Notes under the pieces: generated by a model | Seen by the model: the letters and a program-made list of their open reading frames with translations, nothing else | Databases searched by the model: none | What the model was told of the DNA's origin: nothing | From: an uncultured Bacteroidota bacterium | Lineage (GTDB): Bacteria; Bacteroidota; Bacteroidia; UKL13-3 | Direction of reading: 5' to 3' | Assembly: GCA_903910445.1 (NCBI GenBank) | Contig: CAIVZR010000046.1 | Span: 56,941 to 120,940 of the forward strand | DNA length: 64,000 bases | Part shown: positions 18,406 to 27,122 of the stretch, one piece after another | Numbering within the stretch: position 1 is the stretch's first letter | Layout: every line of letters begins with the position of its first letter | Position numbers and translations under genes: made by a program

Positions 18406-18488
18406 AAAAATTTACGAGTACGAAAATAACCTTTTTTTAAATTAATTTGGATTGAAAACTAATCAAAATAAAAATTATAAAAACAAAA

Positions 18489-18517
18489 AAAGCCCCAGAA
18501 TTAAATTCTGAGGCTTT
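18489..18517 (-). terminator. Terminator of the alpha-oxoamine synthase gene
   Basis: The stem AAAGCCCCAGAATT / AATTCTGAGGCTTT has a single C-A mismatch; on the minus strand it is followed by seven T's. It is located 17 nt past the stop at 18535. Confidence 0.88.
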
Positions 18518-18534
18518 CGGTATTTTAATTTTCA

Positions 18535-19791
18535 TTATTGCGCCACACCTTCAACAATTTTATCATGTTTCGCATATTCACCATCTTTCAATTTTACTGC
18601 AACCTTTTTAAATGCTTCCAATGTTTTTTGTACATCTTCTAAGGTATGTGCTGCAGTAGGGATCAATCGAAGGATTATCATCCCTTTTGGAATCACTGGA
18701 TAAGTAACCATTGAACAAAAGATTCCGTAGTTTTCACGCAAATCATAAACCATATGAGTCGCTTCCGGAATACTTCCACTCAAATAAACAGGAGTAACAG
18801 GAGAAGCCGTAGGTCCAATTTCCAAACCGTATTCTTTCAATCCACTTTGCAATGCTCTTACAATCTTCCATAGATTTTCCTTCAGTTCAGGCATGCTTTT
18901 AATGAGGTCGAGGCGCTTACGCATTCCAACTACCAATGGCATTGGAAGTGATTTTGCGAAAATTTGTGAGCGCATATTATATTGTAAGAAGGTGATAATT
19001 TCTTTTTGACTGCTGATGAATGCTCCAATTCCTGCCATTGATTTAGCGAAGGTTGAGAAGTAGATATCGATACCATCTTGAACACCGAAGTGCTCACCTG
19101 TACCAGCCCCTGTTTTACCCATGGTACCAAAACCGTGTGCATCATCTACGAATAATCTGAATTGATATTTGCTCTTCATTGCAACAATTTGATCCAATGC
19201 ACCCAAATCGCCTCTCATTCCAAATACCCCTTCGGTGATTACCATAATAGCACCACCTGTTTCGTCTACCAGTTTAGTAGCACGCTGTAATTGCTTTTCG
19301 AGTGAAGCCATATCATTGTGAGTAAACACAAAGCGCTTTCCTTGGTGTAAACGCACACCGTCGATGATACATGCATGACTTTCAGCGTCATATACTATTA
19401 CATCTCGACGGTCAACCAATGCATCAATGGCACTAAGCACCCCTTGATATCCAAAGTTCAACAAAAAAGTTGCTTCCTTATTGACAAATTTGCTTAATTC
19501 ATTTTCTAAGGCCTCATGATTATCACTATTACCACTCATCATACGTGCACCCATTGGCAACGCTAGTCCGTATTTTATTGCCGCATCCGCATCTGCTTTT
19601 CGCACTTCCGGGTGATTGGCTAGTCCTAAATAATTATTCAAACTCCAATTAAGCATCTCAGTGCCTCTAAAACCCATGTGGGTATTGATTTCTCCTTCCA
19701 GTTTTGGAAAAGTGAAATAACCATGGCTTTCTTTGGCGTGCTCACCAATCGGGCCCATATTCTTTAAAATTTTGTCAAATAAATCAGCCAT
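18535..19791 (-). CDS. Serine palmitoyltransferase-like alpha-oxoamine synthase (candidate CapB)
   Basis: A PLP enzyme of the alpha-oxoamine synthase family (418 residues), which condenses an amino acid with acyl-CoA. Visible: NNYLGLANHPEV, GARMMSGNSDNHEALE, the aromatic-stacking ESHACIIDG, the DDAHGFG motif (D216-G222) and the PLP lysine K250 in STFAKSMAG. Family members include glycine C-acetyltransferase, serine palmitoyltransferase and cysteate acyltransferase (CapB) of sulfonolipid synthesis. The N-terminal MADLFDKILKNMGPIG and the long-chain acyl-CoA ligase divergent from it favour a lipid role. With comA 17 kb away, cysteate as amino acid is plausible, but serine cannot be excluded. 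Confidence 0.82.
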   Translation of the reverse strand: MADLFDKILKNMGPIGEHAKESHGYFTFPKLEGEINTHMGFRGTEMLNWSLNNYLGLANHPEVRKADADAAIKYGLALPMGARMMSGNSDNHEALENELSKFVNKEATFLLNFGYQGVLSAIDALVDRRDVIVYDAESHACIIDGVRLHQGKRFVFTHNDMASLEKQLQRATKLVDETGGAIMVITEGVFGMRGDLGALDQIVAMKSKYQFRLFVDDAHGFGTMGKTGAGTGEHFGVQDGIDIYFSTFAKSMAGIGAFISSQKEIITFLQYNMRSQIFAKSLPMPLVVGMRKRLDLIKSMPELKENLWKIVRALQSGLKEYGLEIGPTASPVTPVYLSGSIPEATHMVYDLRENYGIFCSMVTYPVIPKGMIILRLIPTAAHTLEDVQKTLEAFKKVAVKLKDGEYAKHDKIVEGVAQ

Positions 19792-19814
19792 AATAATATG
19801 TTGTATTTTTTTTG

Positions 19815-19822
19815 CAAAAGTA
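19815..19822 (-). promoter_or_regulatory. Candidate -7 box for the alpha-oxoamine synthase gene
   Basis: On the minus strand the octamer TACTTTTG matches the Bacteroidota TAnnTTTG -7 consensus exactly, 23 nt before the ATG. No clear TTTG lies at the expected upstream spacing. Confidence 0.5.
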
Positions 19823-19855
19823 AGAAAAATAGAGGATAAGTATGCATAAAAGAGT

Positions 19856-19886
19856 TTTGATTATGTCACAAATCTTTTTCTATTTG
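19856..19886 (+). promoter_or_regulatory. Promoter of the long-chain acyl-CoA ligase gene
   Basis: TTTG at 19856-19859, exactly 19 nt, then TCTATTTG at 19879-19886 (one mismatch to TAnnTTTG). The ATG is 19 nt downstream. It faces away from the -7 box of the divergent oxoamine synthase gene. Confidence 0.65.
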
Positions 19887-19905
19887 CACCATCAATTTAT
19901 TTTTT

Positions 19906-21786
19906 ATGATAGAATTAAAGTCACTGCATCATTTTTATCTGAATTCAGCAAATAATATTCGGACTCCAGATGCCATCTTTTTAAAATACAAAGTTGGAAA
20001 TGTTTATACAGACATCAGCTATGCTGAAGCTACGGATAAAATAAATGCCATAAGCAGTTACTTCCTCGATTCGGGGCTACAAAAGGGCGACAGGGTTGCA
20101 TTTATCATTGAAAACTCTCCAGAATATATTTTCATGGATCAGGCCTGCATGCAATTGGGCTTAATCAATGCTTCTATTTACCCAACACTTACTGAGTCGG
20201 AAGTAGAGTATATACTAAAAGATAGTGGTAGTAAAGCAATCATCGCTGGCACTCCTTTTTTACTAAAACGAATTATAAAGATTGACTCTAAAGGTACAGA
20301 CCTGATTAAGATCATAACTACTTTTGAGCCTACAGATCAAAATCCGAAGGTAATTTCTCTGGATGCCGTTTTGAATCAAGGCCGTCAATCGTATGCAAAT
20401 CAGAAATCAAGAATTCAAGAAATATTAGAAAGCATTCAGCCTGATGATTTAGCTACTTTGATTTACACCTCAGGTACTACAGGCGTTCCAAAGGGGGTAA
20501 TGCTGAGTCACATGAATTTCATGAGTAATTGTGTGGCAGCAAAAATGGTAGTAAATGCCATTGGCAAAGATGATGTATTCCTCTCTTTCTTGCCCCTTTG
20601 CCATGTATATGAACGATTAGCGACATACTACCTGAGCACCTATATTGGCAGTACCATTGCCTTTGCGCAGGGTATTGAAACCATTGCCAAAAATATTATG
20701 GAAGTACAGCCTACCATTATGGCATCGGTTCCAAGGCTCCTAGAAAAAATTCATGATAAGGTGCATAAAACTGCTACTGAAAGTGGTGGCATCAAAACAA
20801 AAATCTTTTACTGGGCATTCAGACAAGGAAATAGAAAACGACTTCTCAATGAAGATGGATTGAAGCCCGGACCTTGGTTATCATTGAAATTAAAAATTGC
20901 TGATGCTTTGGTGTTTCAAAAAATCAAGGCAAAAATGGGCGGTAAGATGCGATTGGTTGTGAGTGGTGGAGCCGCCATGCAGCCACATATTGGAATCTTC
21001 TTTAAAAACTTAGATGTTACGGTGATGGAAGGCTACGGACTTACCGAGACTTCTCCATTTTGTTCGATCAATGAATTCGAAAGGCAAGTATATGGTACCG
21101 TTGGACGAATTGCTATCGAACAACAATGTGCCATACAAAACCCGGATACTAAGGAAATTATTACGATACAAACTTACGATAGCTTCGACCCTAAGTTTAG
21201 TTGTGTAGAGGGTGAAATCTTAATTAAAGGCCCCAATATTATGAAAGGCTATTGGAATAAGCCTGAAGCCACCAAAGAAGTGATGGATGCAGATGGATGG
21301 TTTCATACCGGTGATATTGGGCAATTTTATAAAGGCTATTTAAAAATTACCGACCGTATAAAAAATATGCTCGTTAATAGCCTTGGTAAAAATATTTACC
21401 CAACCCCTTTAGAAGCCTGCTATAGCAAGAGCACCAAGGTGGAACAAATTTTTATTATTGGCGATAAAAGAGAATATACCACGGCTATTATTGTACCCAA
21501 CAAAGAAGAATTGAAAGAAAAGTTTGGGAAAACGGAAGCGTTTTTCGAACAAGATGAAATATTTATTGAAGATGAAGAAATTCATAAATGGATGGCCGAT
21601 GATATTCATAAATTAAGTAATGAACTTGCCAAGTTTGAACGTATCAAAAACTTCCTCATTAAACGTACCCCTTTCACCATTGAGTCGGGTGAATATACCC
21701 TTACCTTAAAAGTGAAACGAAAAGTAGTTGAACAACGCTACCATACGGAGATTGATAAAATGTATGAACAAAGCTTTGTAAGCTAA
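19906..21786 (+). CDS. Long-chain fatty acid--CoA ligase (AMP-binding, FAA/FadD15 type)
   Basis: A 626-residue acyl-CoA synthetase that activates long-chain fatty acids with ATP and CoA. Motifs in order: LIYTSGTTGVPKGVMLSH (P-loop, about residue 185), LPLCHVYERLATYY, the GYGLTETSP motif, DGWFHTGDIGQF and the hinge region ITDRIKNMLVNSLGKNI. The HVYER block and the long insertion before the GYGLTE motif place it with the eukaryote-like FAA/FadD15 branch. It is divergent from the oxoamine synthase gene by 114 nt and may supply its acyl-CoA. pyrF follows after 18 nt, probably on the same transcript. Confidence 0.92.
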   Translation: MIELKSLHHFYLNSANNIRTPDAIFLKYKVGNVYTDISYAEATDKINAISSYFLDSGLQKGDRVAFIIENSPEYIFMDQACMQLGLINASIYPTLTESEVEYILKDSGSKAIIAGTPFLLKRIIKIDSKGTDLIKIITTFEPTDQNPKVISLDAVLNQGRQSYANQKSRIQEILESIQPDDLATLIYTSGTTGVPKGVMLSHMNFMSNCVAAKMVVNAIGKDDVFLSFLPLCHVYERLATYYLSTYIGSTIAFAQGIETIAKNIMEVQPTIMASVPRLLEKIHDKVHKTATESGGIKTKIFYWAFRQGNRKRLLNEDGLKPGPWLSLKLKIADALVFQKIKAKMGGKMRLVVSGGAAMQPHIGIFFKNLDVTVMEGYGLTETSPFCSINEFERQVYGTVGRIAIEQQCAIQNPDTKEIITIQTYDSFDPKFSCVEGEILIKGPNIMKGYWNKPEATKEVMDADGWFHTGDIGQFYKGYLKITDRIKNMLVNSLGKNIYPTPLEACYSKSTKVEQIFIIGDKREYTTAIIVPNKEELKEKFGKTEAFFEQDEIFIEDEEIHKWMADDIHKLSNELAKFERIKNFLIKRTPFTIESGEYTLTLKVKRKVVEQRYHTEIDKMYEQSFVS

Positions 21787-21804
21787 TTTTAGCCCTAAAT
21801 TATA

Positions 21805-22599
21805 ATGTCTAGAAATAAACTGATTGCCGATATCCAAGAAAAAAGAACATGCCTTTGTGTAGGATTGGATACCGACTTAGCAAAAATACCAACACATTTA
21901 AAAGGCCGCCCAGATGCGATTCTTGAATTTAACAAGGCCATTATAGATGCCACCGCCGATTGCTGCGTTGCCTATAAAATCAATACCGCATTTTACGAAT
22001 GCCTTGGAGCCAAAGGATGGGATTTGATGGAAGCCACCTTGGCATATATCCCAAAAAATATATTCACCATTGCCGATGCAAAACGAGGTGACATAGGGAA
22101 TACCAGCACCATGTATGCAAAAGCATTCTTTGAAACTTTATCATTCGATGCGATCACTGTTTCGCCCTATATGGGAAGCGATAGTGTGAAGCCATTCCTC
22201 GAATACACGAATAAAACTACCATCGTTTTAGCACTTACCAGCAATGCTGGAAGTATCGATTTTGAACAGCTAAAAACCGGAGACGAATTTGTTTATGAGA
22301 AGGTACTAAAAACATCTAAAGAATGGGGAACACCTGATAATATGATGTATGTAGTGGGGGCAACCAAAGCGTCATCATTAGCTCAAATCAGAGCCATTGT
22401 GCCCGAGCATTTCCTTTTAATTCCAGGGGTAGGTGCCCAAGGAGGAGATATTGATGAGGTGCTTAAATATGGCGGTATTCCTGGACAAACAGGACTCCTA
22501 GTAAACTCTTCACGACAAATTCTTTATGCTTCTTCGGGAGAAGATTTTGCAGAAAAAGCAAGAGCCGAGGCCTTGAAATTATTAGGAAAAATAAGTTAA
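21805..22599 (+). CDS. pyrF: Orotidine 5'-phosphate decarboxylase (type 2)
   Basis: Final step of UMP synthesis. The 264-residue product has the substrate loop CLCVGLDTDL near the N-terminus, the catalytic DAKRGDIGNTS with K93 and D96, the VSPYMGSD block and the C-terminal phosphate-binding LIPGVGAQGGD. Its length and the GNTS continuation mark the longer PyrF subfamily 2 rather than the E. coli type. It lies 18 nt after the acyl-CoA ligase and its stop is 10 nt from the convergent protease gene. Confidence 0.96.
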   Translation: MSRNKLIADIQEKRTCLCVGLDTDLAKIPTHLKGRPDAILEFNKAIIDATADCCVAYKINTAFYECLGAKGWDLMEATLAYIPKNIFTIADAKRGDIGNTSTMYAKAFFETLSFDAITVSPYMGSDSVKPFLEYTNKTTIVLALTSNAGSIDFEQLKTGDEFVYEKVLKTSKEWGTPDNMMYVVGATKASSLAQIRAIVPEHFLLIPGVGAQGGDIDEVLKYGGIPGQTGLLVNSSRQILYASSGEDFAEKARAEALKLLGKIS

Positions 22600-22609
22600 G
22601 AGATTTCTC

Positions 22610-24709
22610 TTAGAGTTTCACAAACTTACTTGTGTATGGAATACCATCGATGGTAACTTGCACATAGTAAACGCTGCCCGACAAGTTCTCGAGTTGTGAT
22701 GCTGATACGGGAAGTGAAATATTTCCAGCTTCATATATTTTATGATCGCTGCAAACGACTTCGTTGCCAAGTACATCAATAATTTTCACACTCACTTCGG
22801 CTTGGTTATTTAATACAAACTGCAAACTAGTGCTATTGGCAAATGGATTTGGAATCACTTTCAATCCAATATTAGAAGCCTCTGGCTTTAAACTTATTCC
22901 ATTGGCTAAATCCTTTATATTGATATCGTCGATATAGATATTATTTCCCTCCTTACTTACCGTTTCAAAGCGGAATCGTACGTTAGGCAATCCTGCAAAT
23001 GAAATTAAATCGTAGGTCTGTAAGAACCAATCGGATGCTGCTGGCACATAGCTATTTGCATTCATTGCAACACCACCTGCCAAACTGTTTCCAGCTTTAG
23101 AAATTTTCACTTGCCAGCTTTGCCCGCAATCGGTTGAGATATACATTTTCAAAACATCGTTCACACCAGTGACCCGCTGTGCGTAGGCAGAATAAAAGGT
23201 AATCACCGGCTTGGTAACATTAGTGAAATTATACGCTTTGCTATAGAATGCATCGATATCGCCACTTGATGTACCCGTTGCATTATAATGTTTGATATAG
23301 AAACATGCTGCACCACTTCTTTTCGATGAGGTAATACGTTGCCATGTAGTACTATTCCCTCCATTATCAAGTACCCATCCATCAGTGGCAAGTGAGGTAC
23401 TTTCGAATCCTTGAAATACTGGCACTGCATCAATAGCCTGAAGTGGAGAAATAAATACATAGCTGGTGCGAGTTTGTGTATTGCTACCATTAGCATTTGA
23501 AACGGTAAGTGAAATGGTATAAGTTCCTGGCGTATTCCAAATCACATTCGTTGGGTTTTGTATGGTGCTATTTGGTATTGCCGCTCCTGTGAATGTCCAA
23601 TTCCAATTAGAGATGGGACCATTATAACTTAAATCGGTGAATGAGAATGCGGTACCCGTGCAACCAGAGGTTTTATTGATAATGAAATCGGCCAATGGAG
23701 CGCAGTTCGTTGGCCCATTGCCATCAACACCGGTGGCGGCTAAGTTGTTGGCCGAGTATAAGTTGCTTCGGTAATTTGAGAGTGCATTATCCATTCGGGT
23801 TTTTTGACCTGCACTAAACATACTCTGACAAGTACCATTGGTATAATCCATATAATTCTCTAACATATCCGGAACATCGGAAGTGTAAGGTGAGCTGAAA
23901 TTTGCGCATGAGTTGGTGGTGATTACGCAACCATAATTAGCTGCAGAAGCTGGAGGAGTATCACTTACCTGATCACCACCATTACAACCACTTTGAAAGG
24001 TATGAAATAACCCCATTGAATGTCCAATCTCATGTGTTAAGGTTCGACCATATTCACCAAACCCAGGATTGGTGTTTTGGGTACCAATTCTACCAACACA
24101 ATCATGACGGATTACAATCCCATCGGTAGCGGCAGCGCCACCCGAAGGGCCAGGAAATTGAGAATATCCTAGAATTGTTCCTGTACCACCTGAAGAAGCA
24201 ATTGTTTTCACTACCCAGACATTCAGATATTTAGTATTGTTCCAATCGGATAAGGCTTTCACAGCATCACCAGCATCGTTGGTCAACGGACTATAAATTC
24301 GTTCAATACCCTCGGTACAGTTTCCATTCGGGTCGATTTTTGCTAAACGGAACTCCAAAGAAGCATCGGTAGCATAAGGTTTAAAGATTGCACGCGTATC
24401 AGAAGTATCCGGATTAAGCTTACGATAATCTTCATTTAGAATTCTAATGGCATCTTCAATTTGCGCTTTACTAATATTCTCTGGACCGTACTCATGAATA
24501 ACATGAAACACAACTGGAATAATACGTACTGTGCCATTGGTTTTGTTTAATGACACATTGCTTTGTTGATATACTAGTTTATTGTATTCGGCTTGAAGCT
24601 CAGGGTGTGCTTTGTTATATTGCTCGAAATAATAATCGCTTACACATTTTTGTGATATCCCTAAAATGGAACTAAAAAGTAAGGTAACGGTGATGAAAAA
24701 ATACTTCAT
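22610..24709 (-). CDS. Secreted M43 (pappalysin-type) zinc metalloprotease with PKD and T9SS domains
   Basis: A 699-residue exported protease. Order: signal peptide (1-19), propeptide-like segment, M43 catalytic domain (about 55-320) with the extended zinc motif HEIGHSMGLFH and a downstream NYMDYT Met-turn, a PKD domain (about 345-420, FSFTDLSYNGPISNWNWTF), a jelly-roll/MAM-like region (about 430-600) and a T9SS sorting domain with IPNPFANSTSLQF and the final SGSVYYVQV strand. It is probably a cell-surface or released protease for nutrient peptides. The gene is monocistronic with an exact TATATTTG -7 box at 24768-24775. Confidence 0.93.
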   Translation of the reverse strand: MKYFFITVTLLFSSILGISQKCVSDYYFEQYNKAHPELQAEYNKLVYQQSNVSLNKTNGTVRIIPVVFHVIHEYGPENISKAQIEDAIRILNEDYRKLNPDTSDTRAIFKPYATDASLEFRLAKIDPNGNCTEGIERIYSPLTNDAGDAVKALSDWNNTKYLNVWVVKTIASSGGTGTILGYSQFPGPSGGAAATDGIVIRHDCVGRIGTQNTNPGFGEYGRTLTHEIGHSMGLFHTFQSGCNGGDQVSDTPPASAANYGCVITTNSCANFSSPYTSDVPDMLENYMDYTNGTCQSMFSAGQKTRMDNALSNYRSNLYSANNLAATGVDGNGPTNCAPLADFIINKTSGCTGTAFSFTDLSYNGPISNWNWTFTGAAIPNSTIQNPTNVIWNTPGTYTISLTVSNANGSNTQTRTSYVFISPLQAIDAVPVFQGFESTSLATDGWVLDNGGNSTTWQRITSSKRSGAACFYIKHYNATGTSSGDIDAFYSKAYNFTNVTKPVITFYSAYAQRVTGVNDVLKMYISTDCGQSWQVKISKAGNSLAGGVAMNANSYVPAASDWFLQTYDLISFAGLPNVRFRFETVSKEGNNIYIDDINIKDLANGISLKPEASNIGLKVIPNPFANSTSLQFVLNNQAEVSVKIIDVLGNEVVCSDHKIYEAGNISLPVSASQLENLSGSVYYVQVTIDGIPYTSKFVKL

Positions 24710-24760
24710 ATGAATACTTGAATAGACGGCTTCAACCCTATTCGGTTGCTTAATTTAAAT

Positions 24761-24776
24761 GTATATGCAAATATAC
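24761..24776 (-). promoter_or_regulatory. Palindrome overlapping the -7 box of the M43 protease gene
   Basis: GTATAT-GCAA-ATATAC is a perfect 6+6 inverted repeat that contains TATATTTG (minus strand, 24775-24768), an exact TAnnTTTG match. A repressor bound here would occlude the promoter; that is inference. Confidence 0.45.
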
Positions 24777-24788
24777 TCAAATCGAAAA

Positions 24789-25868
24789 TTAAAACGATAG
24801 CGTTGCGTGGCGCATTAACAAATGATTTAATATAATAATTGCGGTGCAGGCATCCACAATGGGCACAGCCCTCGGTACCACACAAGCATCATGACGACCC
24901 GCTGGCTTCAATATTTCTTGCGCCCCATTGCGGTTGGCGGTGGTTTGTGCCTGCATAATGGTAGATACCGGCTTGAAAGCTACATCGAACACGATTTCCA
25001 TTCCATTACTGATACCTCCTTGGATACCACCACTATGATTTGAGGTGGTATGCCAGCCTGCATCTGTTTTTTCGAATGCATCATTTTGCTTCGACCCCAA
25101 ACTTCGGGCACCATCAAATCCATCACCAAATGCAACACCTTTAACCGCATTAATACTAAACATAGCTTTGGCAATATTGGCGTTTAATTTTTCGTAAAGA
25201 GGTTCACCCAAACCAACAGGAACACCGGTTGCCGAGCAACGAATAATCCCTCCAATAGTATCTCCTTCTTTTCTAATATTCTCGATAAGTGCAAGCATTT
25301 CGTTAGCTGTTTTTAAATCAGGACAACGTACGCTATTGCTATCAATTTGCGTTAGATCCAATTCATAACCTTCGGGGATTCGCACTTCTCCTACTGCCGA
25401 TACATAACTTGCTATTGTAATATTTTGAGTATCCAAAAGTTGCTGTGCGATAGCGCCTGCAGCCACTAAGGAGGCTGTGGTTCTCGCGCTGCTGCGTCCT
25501 CCCCCTCTATAATCATAGTGCCCATACTTTTTATCGTATACGAAATCGGCATGCGACGGGCGATAGAATTTCTTAATTTCTGAATAGTCTTCACTCTTAG
25601 CATCCTTATTTTCGATGATGATGGTGATGGGTGCTCCGGTAGTTTTCCCTTCAAATACCCCACTTATAATTTTAAACTCATCGGTTTCCTTTCGGGTAGT
25701 GCTGCCAGCCGTTGCGCCTGGACGGCGGCGATTTAATTGGTATTGGATCGCTTCCAAATCGAGTAGGAAATTCGACGGGCAACCATCAATGACTGCGCCC
25801 ACAGCTTCTCCATGACTTTCACCAAAAGTAGTGACTGTAAATATCTCGCCTATGCTATTGAATGACAT
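24789..25868 (-). CDS. aroC: Chorismate synthase
   Basis: AroC eliminates phosphate from EPSP to give chorismate, using reduced FMN. The 359-residue protein carries signature blocks FTVTTFGESHGEAVGAVIDGCP at the N-terminus (His in GESHG), the RRRPG block, the YRGGGRSSARTTA signature and the C-terminal PAGRHDACVVPRAVP. Its ATG is 58 nt downstream of the aroA stop, and it has its own candidate promoter, so it can be expressed separately from aroBA. Confidence 0.97.
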   Translation of the reverse strand: MSFNSIGEIFTVTTFGESHGEAVGAVIDGCPSNFLLDLEAIQYQLNRRRPGATAGSTTRKETDEFKIISGVFEGKTTGAPITIIIENKDAKSEDYSEIKKFYRPSHADFVYDKKYGHYDYRGGGRSSARTTASLVAAGAIAQQLLDTQNITIASYVSAVGEVRIPEGYELDLTQIDSNSVRCPDLKTANEMLALIENIRKEGDTIGGIIRCSATGVPVGLGEPLYEKLNANIAKAMFSINAVKGVAFGDGFDGARSLGSKQNDAFEKTDAGWHTTSNHSGGIQGGISNGMEIVFDVAFKPVSTIMQAQTTANRNGAQEILKPAGRHDACVVPRAVPIVDACTAIIILNHLLMRHATLSF

Positions 25869-25873
25869 ACTTG

Positions 25874-25904
25874 CAAATTAAGAGTATTTGTATTGGATCA
25901 CAAG
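25874..25904 (-). promoter_or_regulatory. Promoter of aroC
   Basis: On the minus strand CTTG (25904-25901), 19 nt, then TTAATTTG (25881-25874), one mismatch to TAnnTTTG. The ATG begins 5 nt further on, so the transcript would be leaderless or nearly so. Confidence 0.6.
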
Positions 25905-25926
25905 GGGATAAACATGGAAGCACGCA

Positions 25927-27120
25927 CTATTTTCCATTTCTAAAGATGCGGTTAAATTCTAGCCAGAACATCGGATATGATTTAGAAACACAATCGGGGT
26001 TTTCTATTGTAATCTCCGGATATACCGCTTGAGCACTTGCAAAGGCCATGGCCATACGATGATCGAGATAGGTATTTAATTGCAAGGGTTTCAATTGAAG
26101 GCTTTCCGTTTTCAATTCCCATGTTTCATTAGCATTCAAGAAATGAACACCCAACTTTTTAAGTTCCAACTCTAATGAAAGCAATCGGTTCGATTCTTTA
26201 TAAGCCAAGGATTTCAGGCCATTGAATCTTGCATCCATTTTAAGCAATGCACAGGCCACAACGAGTGCAGGAGCAATATCTGGGCAATCCTCTAAATTAA
26301 ATTCAGGTGCAATATGAGCAGCTTCAGTTTTGTTAATGATAATTCCTGTTGCTGTAAATTGGGTAACAACTCCCAAGCTTTTGAATAAATGAATACAGGC
26401 CTTATCACCTTGAACACTTTCTTCTTTTAGTCCGTGAAGTTCAAAAGCTTTACCTGTAACGGCACTCAACGAATACCAGAATGCCGCGCTACTCCAGTCA
26501 GATTCTATATCGCCGATACTGAGCGCTTTTGCAGTATCAGGCCAACCAGTTTGAATTTCGATTACATGCGGTTGCTGTGAAACTCGAGCACCAAACCATC
26601 GGAGGCATTCAGCGGTAATATTGATATATGGAGAAGAGGTTAATTTTTCGAGATGAATTCGCAATCCATTAGAAAGCATTGGGGCAATGAGCATCAAGGC
26701 GCTTAAAAACTGACTACTCATTCCGGCGTCTAGAGAAATGTCGCCACCCTGAATAGCAGTTCCACGAATAATTAGTGGTGCATTGCCATCGATATTTTCA
26801 TTTTCTATACAACCATCCAAGGCTAGCAATGCTTTTACCAATGGTTGTATTGGGCGTTCATTTAATTTTTGGGTACCGTAAATTCGGTGTGTACCCTCTT
26901 GAATACTAAGATAGGCAGTCAAAAATCGGAACACCGTACCTGCATCTTCAACATTAAATTCATTCGTTAAATTATCAAACAATAATCGCTTCATCACCAA
27001 CACATCGTTGGGCAATTCATTGTCGGGAGGCAAGTAAACCGGCGCATATTTGGTAAGTGCCGACAAAATCAAACAGCGATTTAAAATGCTTTTGCTTTTA
27101 GGTAATTGAACTGAATACAT
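25927..27120 (-). CDS. aroA: 3-phosphoshikimate 1-carboxyvinyltransferase (EPSP synthase)
   Basis: AroA joins shikimate 3-phosphate and PEP. The 397-residue protein is slightly short for the family. It starts immediately with the substrate-binding LPKSKSILNRCLIL (equivalent of the usual PGDKSISHR), followed by DAGTVFRFLTAYLS, ERPIQPLVKAL, GMSSQFLSALML, the GDIESDWSSAAFWY catalytic region and KESNRL near the C-terminus. The canonical PEP-loop Gly-Asp preceding KS is Pro-Lys-Ser here, as in other Bacteroidota. It starts 2 nt after the aroB stop. Confidence 0.95.
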   Translation of the reverse strand: MYSVQLPKSKSILNRCLILSALTKYAPVYLPPDNELPNDVLVMKRLLFDNLTNEFNVEDAGTVFRFLTAYLSIQEGTHRIYGTQKLNERPIQPLVKALLALDGCIENENIDGNAPLIIRGTAIQGGDISLDAGMSSQFLSALMLIAPMLSNGLRIHLEKLTSSPYINITAECLRWFGARVSQQPHVIEIQTGWPDTAKALSIGDIESDWSSAAFWYSLSAVTGKAFELHGLKEESVQGDKACIHLFKSLGVVTQFTATGIIINKTEAAHIAPEFNLEDCPDIAPALVVACALLKMDARFNGLKSLAYKESNRLLSLELELKKLGVHFLNANETWELKTESLQLKPLQLNTYLDHRMAMAFASAQAVYPEITIENPDCVSKSYPMFWLEFNRIFRNGK

Positions 27121-27122
27121 TT

